Assembly: GCA_902516395.1 (NCBI GenBank)
Contig: CABXYN010000001.1
Span: 40,797 to 104,796 of the forward strand
Source of the DNA: an uncultured Pelagibacteraceae bacterium
GTDB lineage: Bacteria > Pseudomonadota > Alphaproteobacteria > Pelagibacterales > Pelagibacteraceae
Direction: 5' to 3'
Length of the DNA stretch: 64,000 bases
Of this stretch, positions 42,777 to 50,872 are shown in pieces. The notes under the pieces are model-generated. The model was not told where the DNA came from. It saw only the letters and a list, made by a program, of their open reading frames with translations, and ran no database searches. Position 1 is the first letter of the stretch; every line of letters starts with the position of its first letter. Made by a program: the position numbers and the translations under genes.

Positions 42777-43543
42777 GTGTTAAAAAATAATCTATTAAAA
42801 TTGTCTGTAGTTATTTTATCAAGTTTTTGAGAGTTGATATCTTTTAAATCTGATAGTTTTTTTAAGGTATAACGAACAAAAGAAGGTTCATTTTTTTTAC
42901 CTCTCATAGGCTCAGGCGCTAAAAAAGGGCTGTCTGTTTCAATTAGCAATCTTTCCAAAGGTAGCTGTTTAAACGTATTTTGAAGATCATTGCTATTTTT
43001 AAATGTAATAATACCACTGGCTGAAAAATAGGAATTAAGTTCCATTAATTTTAAAGCAAATGGCAAAGAACCTGTGAAACAATGCATTAGTATTTTTAAA
43101 TTATTGTCTGAATTTTTTAATATTTCATAAGTTTCATCTTCAGCATTTCTGGAATGAACAATTAGAGGAAAGTCTAATTCTAAAGCAGCATTAATATGAT
43201 TTTTAAAACTTGTTATTTGTTTATCTTTATCACTATTGTTGTAATAAAAGTCTAAACCTGTCTCTCCTACTCCAATAATTTTATTATTTGATTTGATTTT
43301 ACTTATTATTTCATCTTTAGAAATTTGATCAGTGTTTGTTTCGTGAGGATGAATACCAAAAGTGCCATATATCATTTCATCCTTATTAACAATTTCCAAA
43401 ATTTTCGGGAAACCGCCTAATGTTGTAGAAATTGTTAATACTTTGTTAACTCCTTCTTTTTTGCATCTTGATAAAACATCGTGAATATTTTGAGCTAAAG
43501 GTTCATGATCTAGGTGGCAATGTGAATCAATCATTTTTTTCAA
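42773..43543 (-). CDS. tatD: TatD-family metal-dependent DNase
   Basis: A 256-residue TIM-barrel hydrolase. MIDSHCHLDH has the first metal His pair, GTFGIHPHET and IGVGETGLDFYYNNSDKD the catalytic Glu, LDFPLIVHSRNAEDET the next His, ILMHCFTGS another, and LLIETDSPFLAPEPMRGKKNEP the final Asp. All TatD ligands are present. It is a 3'-5' exonuclease/DNase linked to DNA repair and quality control. It overlaps metG by 17 bases and the MBL gene by four, as in many alphaproteobacteria. Confidence 0.95.
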   Translation of the reverse strand: MKKMIDSHCHLDHEPLAQNIHDVLSRCKKEGVNKVLTISTTLGGFPKILEIVNKDEMIYGTFGIHPHETNTDQISKDEIISKIKSNNKIIGVGETGLDFYYNNSDKDKQITSFKNHINAALELDFPLIVHSRNAEDETYEILKNSDNNLKILMHCFTGSLPFALKLMELNSYFSASGIITFKNSNDLQNTFKQLPLERLLIETDSPFLAPEPMRGKKNEPSFVRYTLKKLSDLKDINSQKLDKITTDNFNRLFFNT

Positions 43544-45065
43544 TCTTTTTAAACAAAATATCTAATTTATTCAACTTGAGACCTTTTTTTAAATAATTAT
43601 TTTCTTTAATAGTTTGAAAATTAATATTTTCCTCATTTATACCAAATATTCCTAAAACTTTTAGTGATGATGATGGTATAATAGGATAAAGCAATATGGT
43701 TACTTTTCTTATTAGTTCCAATGCAACATAAATAATTGTATTCATCCTTAATTTATCATTCTTTTTTTTCCAAGGTTCTTGATCATTAAAATACTTATTT
43801 GCTGAAAATAGTTGCTCAACAATAAAATTTATATAAGAATTTACATCTTGATTATCTGAATACTTTACTAAATCATCATAATATTTAGAGTATTGATCTA
43901 AAATAATCTTATCATCTTCTGTTAGACTATCTATATCAGGAACTTCTAAGTTAGCATTCTTGTCACAAAATGCTAAAACTCTTTGACACAAATTTCCATA
44001 ATTATTAGCTAAATCACTATTAATACAAGACTCTAATTTTTCTTGTGAGATATTTCCGTCATTGCCAAATGAAACTTCTTTAATTAAATAATATCTTAAG
44101 GGATCTAAGCCATAATTATCTATAATCTCAAGAGGGTCTAAAATATTACCCTTGGATTTAGACATTTTTTCATCACCAGAAAGTATCCATCCGTGACCAA
44201 ATACTCTTTTTGGGGGTTCTATATCTGCAGCTAATAAGAAAGCAGGCCAATAAATAGCATGAAATCTTAGTATATCTTTTCCAATTAGATGTAGATCTGC
44301 CGGCCAAAAAGATTTGTACAAATCATCGTTTACATTTGGGTAATTTAAAGCACTTAGATAATTTGTTAAGGCATCCAACCAAACATAAATAACATGGTCT
44401 TTATTAGATGGAACTTTTATACCCCAATTAAAAGATTTTCTACTTACAGATAAATCTTTTAATCCTGATTTAACAAAACTGATAACTTCATTTTTTCTTG
44501 TTTCAGGTAATATAAAACCTGGATTTTTATTATAAAACTCAATCAATTTATCTTGCCAATTTGATAATTTAAAAAAATAGGACTCTTCTTCTACCCACTC
44601 TACTTTTGAACCTGAACTAATTGATTTTTTTATACCGTCTAAATCTTCAATTTCACTTTCAGAATAAAATGCCTCATCTGATACTGAATACCAACCAGAG
44701 TATTTGGATAAGTAGATTTCACCTTTTTTTTCTAAAATATTCCAAAGATTTTCAACAGATTTAGCATGTCTTTTTTCAGTTGTTCTTATGAAATCATTAT
44801 TAGATAAATTTAATGTGTCGGATAAATCTCTAAAAGTTTTGCTAATTTCATCACAAAATAATAAAGGATCCATTTTTTTTTCTTCTGCAGCTCGTTGTAT
44901 TTTTTGTCCATGCTCATCAGTGCCTGTTAAAAAATAAACATTAAAACCCTGTATTCTTTTTAATCTTGCAAAAAAATCTGCAATAATACTAGAATAAGCA
45001 TGACCCATATGCGGTTTTGCAGATGGATAATAAATTGGTGTTGTAATGTAGTAATTTTTATTCAC
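43527..45065 (-). CDS. metG: Methionyl-tRNA synthetase
   Basis: A 512-residue class I synthetase. ITTPIYYPSAKPHMGHAYSSIIADFFAR contains the HIGH-type motif (HMGH). TGTDEHGQKIQRAA and RFHAIYWPAFLLAADIEPPKRVFGHGWIL follow, and GDEKMSKSKGNILDP holds KMSKS. The zinc-knuckle cysteines are replaced (GWYSVSDEAFYSESE), so it is the short zinc-free type without the C-terminal dimerisation domain. It attaches Met to tRNA-Met and tRNA-fMet. It overlaps holB by eight bases. Confidence 0.97.
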   Translation of the reverse strand: MNKNYYITTPIYYPSAKPHMGHAYSSIIADFFARLKRIQGFNVYFLTGTDEHGQKIQRAAEEKKMDPLLFCDEISKTFRDLSDTLNLSNNDFIRTTEKRHAKSVENLWNILEKKGEIYLSKYSGWYSVSDEAFYSESEIEDLDGIKKSISSGSKVEWVEEESYFFKLSNWQDKLIEFYNKNPGFILPETRKNEVISFVKSGLKDLSVSRKSFNWGIKVPSNKDHVIYVWLDALTNYLSALNYPNVNDDLYKSFWPADLHLIGKDILRFHAIYWPAFLLAADIEPPKRVFGHGWILSGDEKMSKSKGNILDPLEIIDNYGLDPLRYYLIKEVSFGNDGNISQEKLESCINSDLANNYGNLCQRVLAFCDKNANLEVPDIDSLTEDDKIILDQYSKYYDDLVKYSDNQDVNSYINFIVEQLFSANKYFNDQEPWKKKNDKLRMNTIIYVALELIRKVTILLYPIIPSSSLKVLGIFGINEENINFQTIKENNYLKKGLKLNKLDILFKKIEKND

Positions 45066-45978
45066 TTAATAATTTATCATTAAATTCTAGAAAAAAAGAC
45101 TCAAAATCTAAGTTATATTTTTTAACAAAAGAAAGTTTTAGGTAAAAATATTTTTTAATTTTAAATGAAATTTTCTTAGAGATATTTATATTTTTATAGA
45201 AAAAAAGTTCAATAAATAAATTCAAATATTCATTTATAAATTGATTAGATGTATATGATTTATTTTTGATTATATAGGCCAATAGATTCTCTATAGAGTT
45301 ATCTTTAATTGATAAATCATTACTTTCTAAGAAGTTCACTAATGATATTAAAAAGGATGGTGAGTTGTAATTGTTTATAAAATCTAAATTTATATCTTTA
45401 TATATATCAGCTTCAAAGTGGTAATTCACAATCTCCATCACTTCTGAATTTAGTAAATTTAATTTAAATTCTAAACATCTTGATTTAATAGTTTCCAAAA
45501 CTTTAAATTCTGAGTTATTGATTAAAATAAAGTGTATTTTGTTATTAGGTTCTTCAATTGATTTTAATAACGCATTAGCAGAATTAATTCCTAATAGATT
45601 AACATTTTCAATAATTATAAACCTTCTATCATTATTAAAAGCGGTTTGATTGGTGAATTTAATCATTTCTCTAATTTGATCTATGTCAATTATTTTTTTA
45701 TCATTTTTCCGATAAATTTTCAGAATATTAGGATGAGTGTTCGAAGATATAAGTTTAGATATATTGTTACTCAAATTATATTCATAATTTTTTAAATTAT
45801 AAGATTGTTCGTTCTCTTTTAAATAAAAATAATTTAAAAAATGATTTACAAATAATTTTTTGCCGATACCTTTCGGCCCATTTAATAAAACTTTATTGGG
45901 AAATTTTTGTATCTGGTCAAGGTAAATAAAGTTATTAAAAAGTAGCTTATGACCAATCATTTTACTTATATCACTCAT
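45058..45978 (-). CDS. holB: DNA polymerase III delta' subunit
   Basis: A 306-residue clamp-loader subunit. The Walker A-like loop LLNGPKGIGKKLFVNHFLN, IDIDQIREMIKFTNQTAFNNDRRFIIIENVNLLGINSANALLKSIEEP and the SRC motif TIKSRCLEFKL are the delta'/tau AAA+ features. The zinc-binding cysteines normally found after the P-loop are absent, with Asn/Leu-rich sequence in their place. The synteny tmk-holB-metG is standard and supports the call. It overlaps tmk by four bases. Confidence 0.9.
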   Translation of the reverse strand: MSDISKMIGHKLLFNNFIYLDQIQKFPNKVLLNGPKGIGKKLFVNHFLNYFYLKENEQSYNLKNYEYNLSNNISKLISSNTHPNILKIYRKNDKKIIDIDQIREMIKFTNQTAFNNDRRFIIIENVNLLGINSANALLKSIEEPNNKIHFILINNSEFKVLETIKSRCLEFKLNLLNSEVMEIVNYHFEADIYKDINLDFINNYNSPSFLISLVNFLESNDLSIKDNSIENLLAYIIKNKSYTSNQFINEYLNLFIELFFYKNINISKKISFKIKKYFYLKLSFVKKYNLDFESFFLEFNDKLLSE

Positions 45979-46598
45979 TTATTTATAATTTTATCAATTT
46001 TATTAATTAATTTATTTTCAATTATTTTTAAATTATCTTTATTGGTATCTAAAATTAAGTACTTAGATTTATTTTTATTTGCAATTTTTAAAAAACCTTT
46101 TTGAACTTTATTATAAAAATTATAATCAAAATTATCGTATTTATTTTTATTTTTTCTAAACTTTAATCTATTGAGCATATTATTTTTATTTACAATACTT
46201 AAGAAGGTAAAGTTTGGTCTTATATTGCCTAATAAAAAGTTATTCATTTTTAAAATTAAATCTTTATCTAGTTTCATTCCATAATGTTGATAGGCTAATG
46301 TCGAGTCAATAAATCTGTCAATTAATATAACTTTTTTTTTATAATTTTTTTTTAGAATTTTATCTACATTTTCTGATCTAGATGCCATTAGTAAAAATAA
46401 ATCTGTTTTATTGCTTAATGCTGATTTTTTATTTAGCATTAAAGATCTTAGTTTCTCAGATAGATTTGTGCCACCTGGTTCTCTAAAGGATACATACTTA
46501 ATTTTTTTTGTTTTTAAATATTTAATTGTTTTTTTTAAGCTAGTGGATTTTCCAGAAGCTTCTATACCTTCAAATACTAAGATGGGATATTTAGACAT
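45975..46598 (-). CDS. tmk: Thymidylate kinase
   Basis: A 207-residue P-loop kinase phosphorylating dTMP to dTDP. ILVFEGIEASGKSTSLKKTIKYL is the Walker A region and YVSFREPGGTNLSEKLRSLML the DRY/ERG-type loop. VILIDRFIDSTLAYQHYGM is the DR(Y/F) motif, and the LID region RLKFRKNKNKYDNFD follows. The start ATG at 46598 is preceded by an adjacent GTG at 46601, either usable. Both overlap the dacA stop. It is coupled to holB. Confidence 0.95.
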   Translation of the reverse strand: MSKYPILVFEGIEASGKSTSLKKTIKYLKTKKIKYVSFREPGGTNLSEKLRSLMLNKKSALSNKTDLFLLMASRSENVDKILKKNYKKKVILIDRFIDSTLAYQHYGMKLDKDLILKMNNFLLGNIRPNFTFLSIVNKNNMLNRLKFRKNKNKYDNFDYNFYNKVQKGFLKIANKNKSKYLILDTNKDNLKIIENKLINKIDKIINK

Positions 46599-47745
46599 CA
46601 CCCCAGATTAGGAAATTTATAGAAGAAATAAATCTAGAGAAAATATTTTGTCTTTTTACATCTTCAAAAGCTAATAGATCATATTCGCCTATTTGTTCAT
46701 CTTTATATGATATTTTAACTTTGCCTATTATGTCATTTTTCAATATTGGTGCTTTCAAAGGACCTTGATAGTTAACTGATACTTTTAGATATTTTTTTTT
46801 AGCTTTTGGAATTGTTTGATAAACATCTTCATTTATATATGATCTAATAGTTTTTTGTGTTCCTTGCCAAACATCTAATTCATCAAATATTTCATCTTTT
46901 TTTGCAATATTAATTGTGTCAAAATTTGTTAAACCATATGTGAGTAATTTAAGTGACTGTTTTGATCTTTCATTTTTCGATACAAAACCACTTCCAACAG
47001 CTATTATTCTCCTATCATTTCTTTTAATTGTTGATGCAAGTGAATATTTTTCATACGCAAGATATCCAGTCTTTATTCCATCCACTCCTATATTTTTATA
47101 AAGCAATGGGTTTCTATTGCCTTGTTTTATTGGGTCTCCACCTGTTCTATCCCAAGTAAATTCAGTTTCTTTGTAATATTTATAATAATTTGGGTAATTT
47201 TTTATCAAATAATTAGACATAATTAATATATCTCTAACTGTAGATAAATTATCTGGAGCATTTATTCCTGATGAATTTGAAAAGTTAGTATTTTCCATAC
47301 CAATTTCTTTTGCCTTTTCAGTCATCATAATTGCAAACTCTTCTTCTGTGCCAGCAATACCTTCGGCAAGAGCAATACAAGCATCATTGCCTGATGAAAC
47401 AATAATACCTCTTAATAAATTTTCTACAGTTATTTCATCTCCAACCATAATAAACATCGACGAATATCCTGCTTGTGACAATCTCCATGCATTTTCAGAT
47501 ACTAGAAATTTTTCATCTAATGATAACTCACCGCTTTTAAGTAAATCAAAAGCTATAATCGAAGTCATAATTTTAGTCATAGACGCAGGAAAAATTTGTC
47601 GGTCGGCATCCTTTTCATACAATATTTTTCCAGATAAATAATCTTGTAAAATAGCAGTTCTGGCATTTACATCGAAATTAGCAAAAACTGGTTTTATAGA
47701 AAAAGATAAAAATATTAAAATCAATGATAAATTTTTTATTCTCAT
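46591..47745 (-). CDS. dacA: D-alanyl-D-alanine carboxypeptidase
   Basis: A 384-residue penicillin-binding protein of the S11 (DacA) family with signal peptide (LSLILIFLSFSIKPVFA). The active-site serine is in PASMTKIMTSIIAFDLL (S-x-x-K). The SxN motif is SSGNDACIALAEG and the KTG motif DGIKTGYLAYEKY. A C-terminal beta domain follows to the membrane-anchoring end. It trims the terminal D-Ala of peptidoglycan stem peptides in the periplasm. It lies between the RlpA-like gene (four-base overlap) and tmk. Confidence 0.96.
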   Translation of the reverse strand: MRIKNLSLILIFLSFSIKPVFANFDVNARTAILQDYLSGKILYEKDADRQIFPASMTKIMTSIIAFDLLKSGELSLDEKFLVSENAWRLSQAGYSSMFIMVGDEITVENLLRGIIVSSGNDACIALAEGIAGTEEEFAIMMTEKAKEIGMENTNFSNSSGINAPDNLSTVRDILIMSNYLIKNYPNYYKYYKETEFTWDRTGGDPIKQGNRNPLLYKNIGVDGIKTGYLAYEKYSLASTIKRNDRRIIAVGSGFVSKNERSKQSLKLLTYGLTNFDTINIAKKDEIFDELDVWQGTQKTIRSYINEDVYQTIPKAKKKYLKVSVNYQGPLKAPILKNDIIGKVKISYKDEQIGEYDLLAFEDVKRQNIFSRFISSINFLIWGDV

Positions 47746-48569
47746 AGTTTAATTATTTCAATGCTATCAAAATCAAGATTTTCGATATTATGAAATCCTT
47801 TCTTTAATTTCTCAAAATCTTTATAAGGTCCTTTATAAACTCTAAAATTATTTTGTGACAACTTTTTGATAAAGATATTCTCAATATTATGCTCATCAAA
47901 TAACCTATTTTTTAACATAATAGCAGAATCTTCAAAATAAAAATCTGCAAATTTAATTATATAATTAAAATTTGTTGCAAAATTATTAGTCTTAGATTCT
48001 TTAATTTCAGTTTCTAAACTTATGCTCTGGACCATTATATCGTCAACAGGAGCTTTATTAGCAACTTCTTTTTCTTCATCAAATGTTTTTACATCATTTG
48101 CTACATATAAATTATTAGAATTGATAGTTTCAATATACACATAAGGCTCATTAGGGTTTATTGATAGTTCACTAGCAATTCTCTTTGTTATTACTGAATT
48201 ATAAAAGGCAGGCAAAACAGTTTTGTTTTTAACAACAGTCATTAAAGATTTTCCGTTAATTATATTTGTTATTCTAATAGGTGTACCATTAGGTAGATTA
48301 GGACTTAATATATTCAGTGACGTATTATCTAAATTGCTTTCCAATGAGTTGCCTACATCTTCATCATATATCAATGCAAAACCTTTATTAGAATAAACAA
48401 TATTAATTATTTCTTTTTTTTCATTTTTATCTGATGAGACTTTAATTTTATCTTTTTGGACAACAGTTTTTTTATCTTCAGGTTTATTTTTAATATTTAT
48501 GTTTTTTGAATGATGCTCACAGGCAAATAAAGTTAAAAATAAAAGATATAAAATATATTTAACTTGCAT
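47742..48569 (-). CDS. RlpA-like lipoprotein with degenerate DPBB domain and C-terminal SPOR domain
   Basis: A 275-residue lipoprotein: signal KYILYLLFLTLFAC with Cys at about 17. The central region follows the RlpA double-psi beta-barrel outline (GFALIYDEDVGN, NLPNGTPIRITNIINGKSLMTVVKNKTVLPAFYNSVITKRIASELSI). It lacks the YG and the DRGPF active residues of lytic RlpA. The C-terminal 75 residues are a SPOR domain (YIIKFADFYFEDSAIMLKNRLF, FRVYKGPYKDFEKLKKGF) that binds denuded septal peptidoglycan. Gene order mltB-rlpA-dacA is typical, so it is orthologous in position. It probably has a structural rather than catalytic role. Confidence 0.75.
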   Translation of the reverse strand: MQVKYILYLLFLTLFACEHHSKNINIKNKPEDKKTVVQKDKIKVSSDKNEKKEIINIVYSNKGFALIYDEDVGNSLESNLDNTSLNILSPNLPNGTPIRITNIINGKSLMTVVKNKTVLPAFYNSVITKRIASELSINPNEPYVYIETINSNNLYVANDVKTFDEEKEVANKAPVDDIMVQSISLETEIKESKTNNFATNFNYIIKFADFYFEDSAIMLKNRLFDEHNIENIFIKKLSQNNFRVYKGPYKDFEKLKKGFHNIENLDFDSIEIIKL

Positions 48570-49557
48570 TTTTAAATTTGTTTTTTAATGTGCATACGGC
48601 TAATGCAAATCTTAAAGATCTATTCCATTTTAAAATTAATTCGTAATTATCAAAAACTAAATAAGCTGGAGTTAATTTTTGTGCGTCAGGTATAATATCA
48701 TAATCAGGGGTCACAATTGCAGCCTTCAAATTATCAAGATCATTAAGATTTTTGCTGTTTTTGATATATTTTTTTAAATAGGATATTTTATTTTTATGCT
48801 TAATTTGTTTTGCAGATGTATTTAGATATTTATGAGGTGTTTCATTGATAAGTTCTACTTTGTAAAAACATGGTGTTTTATTATCCCACCCTATATTATT
48901 TAAGTAATTTGCAGCAGAAGCAAATGAATCCTCAATATTCTTCAAATTTATAATTTCATCTTCATTGTAATCAATTGCATAATTTTTAATTGTTGAAGGC
49001 ATAAATTGGAAATTACCAAAAGCTCCTGCCCATGACCCTAAATAATTATTTGGATTTATAATTCCTTTATCAAATAAAATTAAAAGTGTAAGTAGTTCTG
49101 ATGTGAAGAATTCACTTCTTCTTTTGTCATAACTTAATGTAGCTAATGATGAGACTATATCCATTTTACCTAAATAATTACCAAAATTTGTTTCGATACC
49201 CATAAGAGATAAAAGTAAATCCTTATCAACAGAAAATTCTTGAGTGATTTTATCGATTTTTGATTTGTTAATTTTATAAATTTTTAAACCAGAATTTACT
49301 TTTTTATTATTAGCTCTTTTAGAAATATATGTTTTGGTATCTTCATAGAATTCTGGTTGGTATCTATCATACTTTATAACATTCTTTAAAAAAATAGATT
49401 TATCAATTGTATTTTCGATTGTTTTTAAACTCACACCTTTTTCTAAAGCAATTAATTTAAAATTTTTTTTCCATTCATTAAATTCAGAGTCATTTGCATA
49501 GACGTTAAAATTGATTAAAATAATAAGAAAAAAAACGTAAATTTTAATTTTTTTCAT
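48559..49557 (-). CDS. mltB: Lytic murein transglycosylase (MltB-type)
   Basis: A 332-residue exported lysozyme-like enzyme with signal peptide (KIYVFFLIILINFNVYA). The catalytic Glu is in LLSLMGIETNFGNYLGKMD. YDKRRSEFFTSELLTLL, SWAGAFGNFQFMPSTIKNYAIDYN and NYLNNIGWD are MltB-family blocks. YLVFDNYELILKWNRSLRFALAVCTL closes the domain. It cleaves the MurNAc-GlcNAc bond with anhydro-ring formation. It overlaps the RlpA-like gene by 11 bases and the rarD gene by 14. Confidence 0.93.
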   Translation of the reverse strand: MKKIKIYVFFLIILINFNVYANDSEFNEWKKNFKLIALEKGVSLKTIENTIDKSIFLKNVIKYDRYQPEFYEDTKTYISKRANNKKVNSGLKIYKINKSKIDKITQEFSVDKDLLLSLMGIETNFGNYLGKMDIVSSLATLSYDKRRSEFFTSELLTLLILFDKGIINPNNYLGSWAGAFGNFQFMPSTIKNYAIDYNEDEIINLKNIEDSFASAANYLNNIGWDNKTPCFYKVELINETPHKYLNTSAKQIKHKNKISYLKKYIKNSKNLNDLDNLKAAIVTPDYDIIPDAQKLTPAYLVFDNYELILKWNRSLRFALAVCTLKNKFKNAS

Positions 49558-50425
49558 AAATATCTTTCAGATATATGAATACAGCAATCCATATTAAAAT
49601 AAAACTAACTAACTGATTTATATTAAATTGCTCATTATAAATGAAAAAGCCAAGAATAAATTGCAAAGTAGGAGTAATATAAAAAATCATTCCAGCAGGT
49701 CCTAGTCCTGCTAATTCAACACCTCTTACATATAAAAAAAGAGGAATCACCGTCATTGGTCCTGCCAACATTAATAATGGCATCAAAGAGGGATTTGATA
49801 AACTGAAATCATTATAATTATTTATACTTATAAAATAAAAAGCAACTAGTACAAATGGAAGTATATACAAACTTTCTATAAGAAGACCAATATCAGTTTC
49901 TACATTAATTTTTTTTCTAAATAGATTATAAAAACTCCAACTTAAGGCTACGATTAAACCTACCCATGGAATTGAATTAAAATCTATTATCAATAAATAA
50001 CTGACAGAAATAATTACTAAAAAGATCGAAATTTTTCCTTTTTTAGTAATAGGTTCTTTAAAAAAAAAATTACCAAGAAAAACACTTATAATTGGCATGA
50101 TAAAATATCCAAAACTTGCATCAATTATTTTATCTACGCTAACTGCATAAATCCACACACCCCAATTAATAAAAATTAAAAAACCAGAAATAAAGAGAAT
50201 AAATAATTTCTTTTTATTATTGAGAATTTTTTTAAAAATACTCCATTTAGAAAAGAAAAAAGTAGTAACTATTAATAAAAAAGCTGTCCAGACACTTCTA
50301 TGAATTAATACTTCTATATGACCTGCAAAGGAAATATATTTAAAGTAAATAACACCAAAAAAACCCCACCAAAACGAACCAAAGGATGTAAGCAAAACTC
50401 CTTTATTAAAATTTTTTTTGTTCAT
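49544..50425 (-). CDS. rarD: RarD-type EamA transporter
   Basis: A 293-residue protein with ten predicted transmembrane helices of the RarD subfamily. FGSFWWGFFGVIYFKYISFAGHIEVLIHRSVWTAFLL is the RarD N-terminal block (W-G-x-x-P-x-Y-x-K...HR-x-x-W). NWGVWIYAVSVDKIIDASFGYFIMPIISVFLGNFFFKE and FYITPTLQFILGFFIYNEQF follow. RarD is known as a chloramphenicol-sensitive protein homologue; the transported substrate is not established. It overlaps mltB by 14 bases. Confidence 0.9.
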   Translation of the reverse strand: MNKKNFNKGVLLTSFGSFWWGFFGVIYFKYISFAGHIEVLIHRSVWTAFLLIVTTFFFSKWSIFKKILNNKKKLFILFISGFLIFINWGVWIYAVSVDKIIDASFGYFIMPIISVFLGNFFFKEPITKKGKISIFLVIISVSYLLIIDFNSIPWVGLIVALSWSFYNLFRKKINVETDIGLLIESLYILPFVLVAFYFISINNYNDFSLSNPSLMPLLMLAGPMTVIPLFLYVRGVELAGLGPAGMIFYITPTLQFILGFFIYNEQFNINQLVSFILIWIAVFIYLKDIYEKN

Positions 50426-50509
50426 TTTTAAAAATCTGAATATTTTGACTAACTACTTAAGTCATTTTATTGTTGAAATATATATTAATAATAATAAAAC
50501 CTTGCACAC

Positions 50510-50599
50510 GGAGAGATGGCTGAGCGGTTGAAAGCATCGGTCTTGAAAACCGACAAAGGGGCAACTCTTTCCTGGGTTCGAATCCCAGTCTCTCCGCCA
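50510..50599 (+). tRNA. tRNA-Ser (anticodon TGA)
   Basis: The acceptor GGAGAGA pairs with TCTCTCC, with discriminator G and encoded CCA. The anticodon stem TCGGT/ACCGA holds CTTGAAA with anticodon TGA. A long variable arm (AAAGGGGCAACTCTTT) follows, as expected for a class II tRNA. It lies between rarD (divergent) and sdhE (convergent, one base apart). Confidence 0.97.
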
Positions 50600-50600
50600 T

Positions 50601-50846
50601 TCATTTAAAATCAATCAACAGTTTTAATATTTTATGATTTTTAAATATCATTTCATTCTTTGAAATTTTGATAATATCTTCATCATTCATATTAATTAAC
50701 TTATCTAAATCCACTAAATCATCAAAAGATAATGTATCAATTATAGATTTAACGAAGCTACTGACAAATATATCCATTTCTTTTGTACCTCGATATTGAG
50801 ATCTATAAATAATCTTATTAATTAAATTTTGTTTATTTGAATTCAT
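50601..50846 (-). CDS. sdhE: FAD assembly factor SdhE (succinate dehydrogenase)
   Basis: An 81-residue protein with the SdhE/SDHAF2 signature: NKIIYRSQYRGTKEMDIFVSSFVKS (R-S-x-x-R-G-x-x-E-x-D, with the conserved Arg-Gly and Glu-Met-Asp) and FDDLVDLDKLINMNDEDIIKIS. It aids covalent flavinylation of SdhA. The location divergent from recG is normal for alphaproteobacteria. The 5' ends of the two genes are 27 bases apart if recG starts at 50873. The second half is Ile/Lys rich and shorter than in relatives. Confidence 0.88.
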   Translation of the reverse strand: MNSNKQNLINKIIYRSQYRGTKEMDIFVSSFVKSIIDTLSFDDLVDLDKLINMNDEDIIKISKNEMIFKNHKILKLLIDFK

Positions 50847-50872
50847 TGTTTATAAACATATATATATATTTA

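Noticed and set aside
45705..45720. Second copy of the recombinase half-site (TTTCCGATAA in holB)
   Set aside because: Only one arm is present, inside a coding sequence and with no inverted partner; a ten-base match is expected by chance.
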